The notes beneath the pieces were generated by a model, which saw nothing but the letters and a program-made list of their open reading frames with translations, was not told the origin of the DNA and ran no database searches. The translations under genes and the position numbers were made by a program. Shown piece after piece: positions 5,640 through 8,844 of a stretch of DNA of 8,844 bases (the stretch's first letter is position 1; every line of letters starts with the position of its first letter). Source of the DNA: Solirubrobacteraceae bacterium (GTDB lineage Bacteria > Actinomycetota > Thermoleophilia > Solirubrobacterales > Solirubrobacteraceae); NCBI GenBank assembly GCA_016462625.1, contig JAEMSV010000135.1, forward strand, positions 1-8,844. Direction: 5' to 3'.

Positions 5640-6971
5640 ATGCTCATCTCGCGGCTGCTCATCCTGCTGGCGACGCTCCTCGCAACCCTGTCGATCTTCG
5701 CCACCTGGGCCCGCGAGCAGCTCCTGAACACCGACCAGTGGGTCGAGACGAGCACGGAGCTGCTCGAGCAGAAGGAGATCCGTGACCAGCTCTCGGACTT
5801 CCTCGTCGACGAGCTCTACACGAACGTCAACGTCAGCCAGCAGCTGGCCGACCGGCTGCCGGAGAACCTCCAGCCGCTGGCACCGGCCGCCGCGGCGGGC
5901 GTCCGGCAGGGGCTCGACCGCATCGCCGACCGCGCGCTGGAGAACCCCAAGGTCCAGGGTCTCTGGGCGGACGCCAACCGGGTCGCGCACGAGCAGTTCG
6001 TCGCCATCGTGCTCGACGAGAAGTCGGGCAACGTCAGTGCGGAGAACGGCGTCGTCACCCTGGACCTGCGCTCGATCCTCGAGACGATAGGCAGCCGGAT
6101 CGGGCTCCCAGCGGCGGCCCTGGCGAAGATTCCCGAGAGTGCCGCGAGCATCGAGATCCTCCGGTCCGATGAGCTGAAGACCGCGCAGAACGTGGCGCAG
6201 CTCCTGAAGACCGGCTCGTACATCCTGACCTTCCTCGCGCTCGGCCTGCTCATCCTCGCCGTCTTCCTCGCGAAGGGCCGGAGGCGCTCGGCGATGCTCC
6301 TCGCCGGCTGGGGGCTCGTCGCCGCCGGCGCCGTGGTCATCGTCGGCCGCGGCATCGCCGGGGGCGCGGTCGTCAACAGCCTGGCGACCACCGCCGGGGT
6401 CGAGCCATCCGTGAAGGCGGCGTGGGACATCGGCACCTCCCTGCTCCTGACCCTCGGCTGGCAGGCCGTGATCATCGGCCTGGGCGTCGTGGTGGCGGCA
6501 TGGCTCGGTGGCCCGTCCCGTCCCGCGACGGCCACCCGCCGGTTCTCCGCGCCGGCCCTGGCGGACCGGCCGGATGCCGTCGGCATCGGCGTGGCGGTCG
6601 CGCTGCTGGCGCTCATCGCGTGGGCGCCGATCCCCGCGCTGCGCCGCATCACCTTCATCCTGCTGCTCATCGTGCTGCTCGTCGTCGGCGTGATCGTGCT
6701 GCGCCGCCAGACGGCACGCGAGTTCCCCGACGCGACGATGGACGACTTCTCCTGGGGCGACCTCTGGGAGAAGGCGACCGGCGCGGTCGGCTCCACCCGC
6801 GAGAAGCTGCACGGCTCCGACGACACCGCCCAGACGGCCGTGGTCCCGGTGGCCGACTCGAGCGGGGACCGCATTGCGCAGCTCGAACGGCTGGGCAAGC
6901 TGCATGACTCCGGCGTCCTCGACGATGACGAGTTCGCCGCCGAGAAGGACCGCGTCCTCCACCCCGCATGA
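5640..6971 (+). CDS. Six-helix integral membrane protein with C-terminal SHOCT domain
   Basis: A 443-residue membrane protein of unknown function from a family I associate with Actinomycetota, recognisable by the segment LLNTDQWVETSTELL (28-42) straight after the first helix. Predicted helices are near 3-22, 193-211, 218-236, 265-288, 313-329 and 336-354. Positive residues at 212-216 and 300-301 and the RR at 355-356 put those loops in the cytoplasm. This leaves residues about 23-192 as an extracytoplasmic, mostly helical domain. Residues 411-440 (RIAQLERLGKLHDSGVLDDD...) fit the SHOCT short C-terminal domain, usually an oligomerisation or regulatory tail, here cytoplasmic. The segment between (about 357-410) is polar and probably flexible. 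Its TGA overlaps the next gene's ATG by 4 nt, indicating translational coupling and joint function. The biochemical role is not known. An in-frame ATG at 5604 or 5631 would only lengthen the N-terminus slightly. Confidence 0.87.
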   Translation: MLISRLLILLATLLATLSIFATWAREQLLNTDQWVETSTELLEQKEIRDQLSDFLVDELYTNVNVSQQLADRLPENLQPLAPAAAAGVRQGLDRIADRALENPKVQGLWADANRVAHEQFVAIVLDEKSGNVSAENGVVTLDLRSILETIGSRIGLPAAALAKIPESAASIEILRSDELKTAQNVAQLLKTGSYILTFLALGLLILAVFLAKGRRRSAMLLAGWGLVAAGAVVIVGRGIAGGAVVNSLATTAGVEPSVKAAWDIGTSLLLTLGWQAVIIGLGVVVAAWLGGPSRPATATRRFSAPALADRPDAVGIGVAVALLALIAWAPIPALRRITFILLLIVLLVVGVIVLRRQTAREFPDATMDDFSWGDLWEKATGAVGSTREKLHGSDDTAQTAVVPVADSSGDRIAQLERLGKLHDSGVLDDDEFAAEKDRVLHPA

Positions 6972-8844
6972 GCAGCGCTGACGACCCGCGGGCGCCCCGC
7001 CCCGTGGGCTGGCACCCGGAGACCCCGCGTCTTCGGCCGTTCCGCCTGATCATCTCGTGGATCGTCTCGGCCGCCGCGCTGCTCGTCGCGGCGTGGATCG
7101 TGCCCGACGTCTCGATCGACGGCGTCGCCGGAGCCCTCGGTGTCACGGCGGTCATCGCGGTGCTGAACGCCGTGCTCCCGCCGATCATCGCGGCGCTGCG
7201 CCTCCCGCTGACGCTGCTGCTCGGCTTCGTCCTCGTCCTGATCGTCGACACGCTCGCCCTGAAGTGGGCGTCCGACCTCATTGACGGCTCGTTCGGGATC
7301 GAGAGCTACGGCCTGGCCTTCGCGACCTCGATCATCGCCGCGGCCGTCGACGTGGTCCTCCAGGTGCTGCTCGGCACCAACGACGACGAGCAGTACACGA
7401 TCCGCGTCGTGCGGCGGATCGCCCGCCGCCAGGGCAGCCTCGACAAGGACGGCGGCACCCCGGGGCTGATCTGCCTCGAGATCGACGGCCTCGGCCGCCC
7501 GGTGCTGGAGCGCGCGATGCGCAGCGGCCACGCCCCGCACATGGCCCGCTGGTTCCACGACGAGGGCTACGTCCTCACGGAGTGGGAGACCGACCTCTCC
7601 TCGCAGACCGGTGCCAGCCAGGCCGGGATCCTGCTCGGGTCCAACGAGGGTATTCCGGCGTTCCGCTGGGTCGAGAAGGAGCGCGGCGTGATCATGAGCT
7701 GCTCGCGCCCCCAGGACTGCGCGGAGATCGAGCGCCGCCACGCGACCGGCCAGGGCCTGCTCATCGACGGCGGAGCGAGCCGCGGCAACCTCCTCAGCGG
7801 CGAGGCCACCGACGCGATCCTCACGATCAGCCGGCTCTCCGACGAGGTGCGGGCGAATCCCGGCTACCGCGCGTTCCTGGCCAACGGCTTCAACGTCACG
7901 CGAATGCTCGTGCTGTTCGGCTGGGAGGTCATCCTCGAGCTCGTCGCGGCCCGGCGGCAGAACGCCCGCGACATCACGCCGCGCGGGCACCGCGGCGGCA
8001 TCTATCCGTTCCTGCGCGCGGTGATGTGCGTGTTCGTGCGCGATCTCGTCGTCTACAGCGTGATCGGCGACATGATGCGCGGGCGGCCCGTGGTCTACGC
8101 GACGTTCGCCTCCTACGACGAGGTCGCCCACCACTCGGGCCTGGAGCGCCCCGACACGCTCGAGGCGCTGCGCAAGCTCGACCAGCAGTTCGGCCGCCTG
8201 GCGGCCGCCGTGGCGTACGCGCCCCGGCCGTACCACGTGGTCGTCCTCTCCGACCACGGGCAGACGCAGGGCGCGACCTTCAAGCAGCGCAACGGATACG
8301 GGCTCGACGAGCTCGTCGCGCGGTCGGTGGAGACCTCCTCCGAAGACGTCACCGCGCTGATGGGCGGCGACGAGATCGACGCCGTCGGGCGGCTCGCGCT
8401 GAGCGAGGCCACCGGCCGGGACGTCAGCGACGAAGCGGGCTCCGACGCAGGCGTGCCCGTCGGCGACGACTCGACCATCGTGCTCGGCTCGGGCAACCTC
8501 GGGCTGATCTACCTCATGGAGTCCAAGGCGCGGATGACCCTCGAAGAGATCGAGGAGCGCCATCCGCGGCTCATCCCCGCCCTGCGCGAGCACGAGCACG
8601 TCGGGTGGCTGCTGGTCCGCTCGTCCGAGCGCGGCCCGCTCGCGCTGGGCGCGAACGGGGAGCGGCAGCTCGAGACCGGCGAGGTCGTCGGCGAGGACCC
8701 GCTCGCCGACTTCTCACCACGCGCCGCCCAGCACCTGCTGCGCACCGACGGCTTCGAGCACGTCGCCGACATCATGGTCGGCAGCTTCTACGACGCCGAG
8801 CTGGACGAGGGCTGCGCCTTCGAGGAGCTCATCAGCTTCCACGG
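6968..8844 (+). CDS. Holin-4-type membrane domain fused to alkaline-phosphatase-superfamily phosphodiesterase (3' partial)
   Basis: The open frame has no stop and runs off the window; 625 codons are visible. Residues about 26-136 form four helices (27-47, 52-75, 79-97, 113-136) with the VPDVSIDG turn and a conserved Asn67 typical of the phage-holin-4 (Mycobacterial 4TMS) domain. Residues about 165 onward form an alkaline-phosphatase/type I phosphodiesterase domain: Asp173 in LEIDG, a likely nucleophile Thr214 in SSQTGASQ, Asp384 and His388 in SYDEVAHHSG, and Asp429-His430 in LSDHGQTQG. His625 in ISFH, the last whole codon, may be the final metal ligand, so only a short tail is probably missing. 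An Arg-rich stretch (146-154) after helix 4 predicts the catalytic domain in the cytoplasm. Residues about 348-369 are hydrophobic and may contact the membrane. The substrate is unknown: a phospholipid head group, nucleotide or other phosphodiester are all possible. The ATG overlaps the upstream TGA, with no Shine-Dalgarno. Confidence 0.88.
   Translation, partial: MSSADDPRAPRPVGWHPETPRLRPFRLIISWIVSAAALLVAAWIVPDVSIDGVAGALGVTAVIAVLNAVLPPIIAALRLPLTLLLGFVLVLIVDTLALKWASDLIDGSFGIESYGLAFATSIIAAAVDVVLQVLLGTNDDEQYTIRVVRRIARRQGSLDKDGGTPGLICLEIDGLGRPVLERAMRSGHAPHMARWFHDEGYVLTEWETDLSSQTGASQAGILLGSNEGIPAFRWVEKERGVIMSCSRPQDCAEIERRHATGQGLLIDGGASRGNLLSGEATDAILTISRLSDEVRANPGYRAFLANGFNVTRMLVLFGWEVILELVAARRQNARDITPRGHRGGIYPFLRAVMCVFVRDLVVYSVIGDMMRGRPVVYATFASYDEVAHHSGLERPDTLEALRKLDQQFGRLAAAVAYAPRPYHVVVLSDHGQTQGATFKQRNGYGLDELVARSVETSSEDVTALMGGDEIDAVGRLALSEATGRDVSDEAGSDAGVPVGDDSTIVLGSGNLGLIYLMESKARMTLEEIEERHPRLIPALREHEHVGWLLVRSSERGPLALGANGERQLETGEVVGEDPLADFSPRAAQHLLRTDGFEHVADIMVGSFYDAELDEGCAFEELISFH

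Noticed and set aside
5277..6962. A 561-codon minus-strand open frame opposite the cyclase end and the SHOCT gene
   Set aside because: Compositionally biased (Glu, Asp, Arg, Gly, Gln runs), no recognisable domain, and entirely opposite well-supported coding sequence.
6968..7380. Holin-like domain as sign of a prophage
   Set aside because: The four-helix domain is fused to a large phosphodiesterase domain and sits among housekeeping or signalling genes. There are no lysin, capsid, integrase or att features nearby. This domain also occurs in ordinary bacterial membrane proteins.
5816..8599. A very long open frame on the minus strand opposite the SHOCT and holin-phosphodiesterase genes
   Set aside because: The plus-strand genes have clear family motifs and good start signals. 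The antisense frame gives a low-complexity protein rich in Ala, Arg, Asp and Gly with no motif. It is open because of the GC-biased codon positions of the opposite strand.

Overview
The window is a high-GC chromosomal segment with codon third positions strongly biased to G/C. Together with the protein families present, this points to an Actinomycetota bacterium. A Thermoleophilia-like organism (Solirubrobacterales and relatives) is my best guess, but from general resemblance only. I see no tRNA, rRNA, CRISPR array, insertion sequence or att site, and the coding density looks like ordinary chromosome.

Left half, minus strand (about 92-2864): three genes read leftwards. Upstream is a 387-residue acyl-CoA dehydrogenase of the long-chain (LCAD/FadE20-like) type. 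After a 179-nt gap comes a 131-residue unrecognised small protein with a Pro/Ala-rich N-terminal half and a helical C-terminal half. Only 23 nt further on is a 336-residue multi-pass membrane protein of the lysylphosphatidylglycerol-synthase transmembrane (flippase-like, YbhN/UPF0104) family without the aminoacyl-transferase domain.

Centre (2865-3202): a 338-nt divergent intergenic region between the dehydrogenase and a diguanylate cyclase. It is rich in dyad symmetry: two short palindromes near the dehydrogenase, CT-rich tracts, a strong GC-rich hairpin with 11-bp perfect arms nested in a further 7-bp inverted repeat, and two smaller hairpins just ahead of the cyclase start.

Right half, plus strand (3203-8844): three co-directional genes that look like one transcription unit. 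The first is a 794-residue soluble sensor with a degenerate receiver-like N-terminus, four PAS domains and an apparently active GGDEF domain with a consensus product-inhibition site. After 52 nt comes a 443-residue six-helix membrane protein with an extracytoplasmic N-terminal region and a C-terminal SHOCT motif. It overlaps by 4 nt (ATGA) with a gene that runs off the window and joins a four-helix 'phage holin 4' membrane domain to an alkaline-phosphatase-superfamily phosphodiesterase domain.

The tight coupling of the last two genes suggests a membrane-associated phosphoesterase module. The cyclase upstream raises, but does not prove, a link to c-di-GMP signalling. The most unusual points are the predicted cytoplasmic placement of the phosphodiesterase domain, the structured leader of the cyclase, and the relocated catalytic glutamate of the dehydrogenase.
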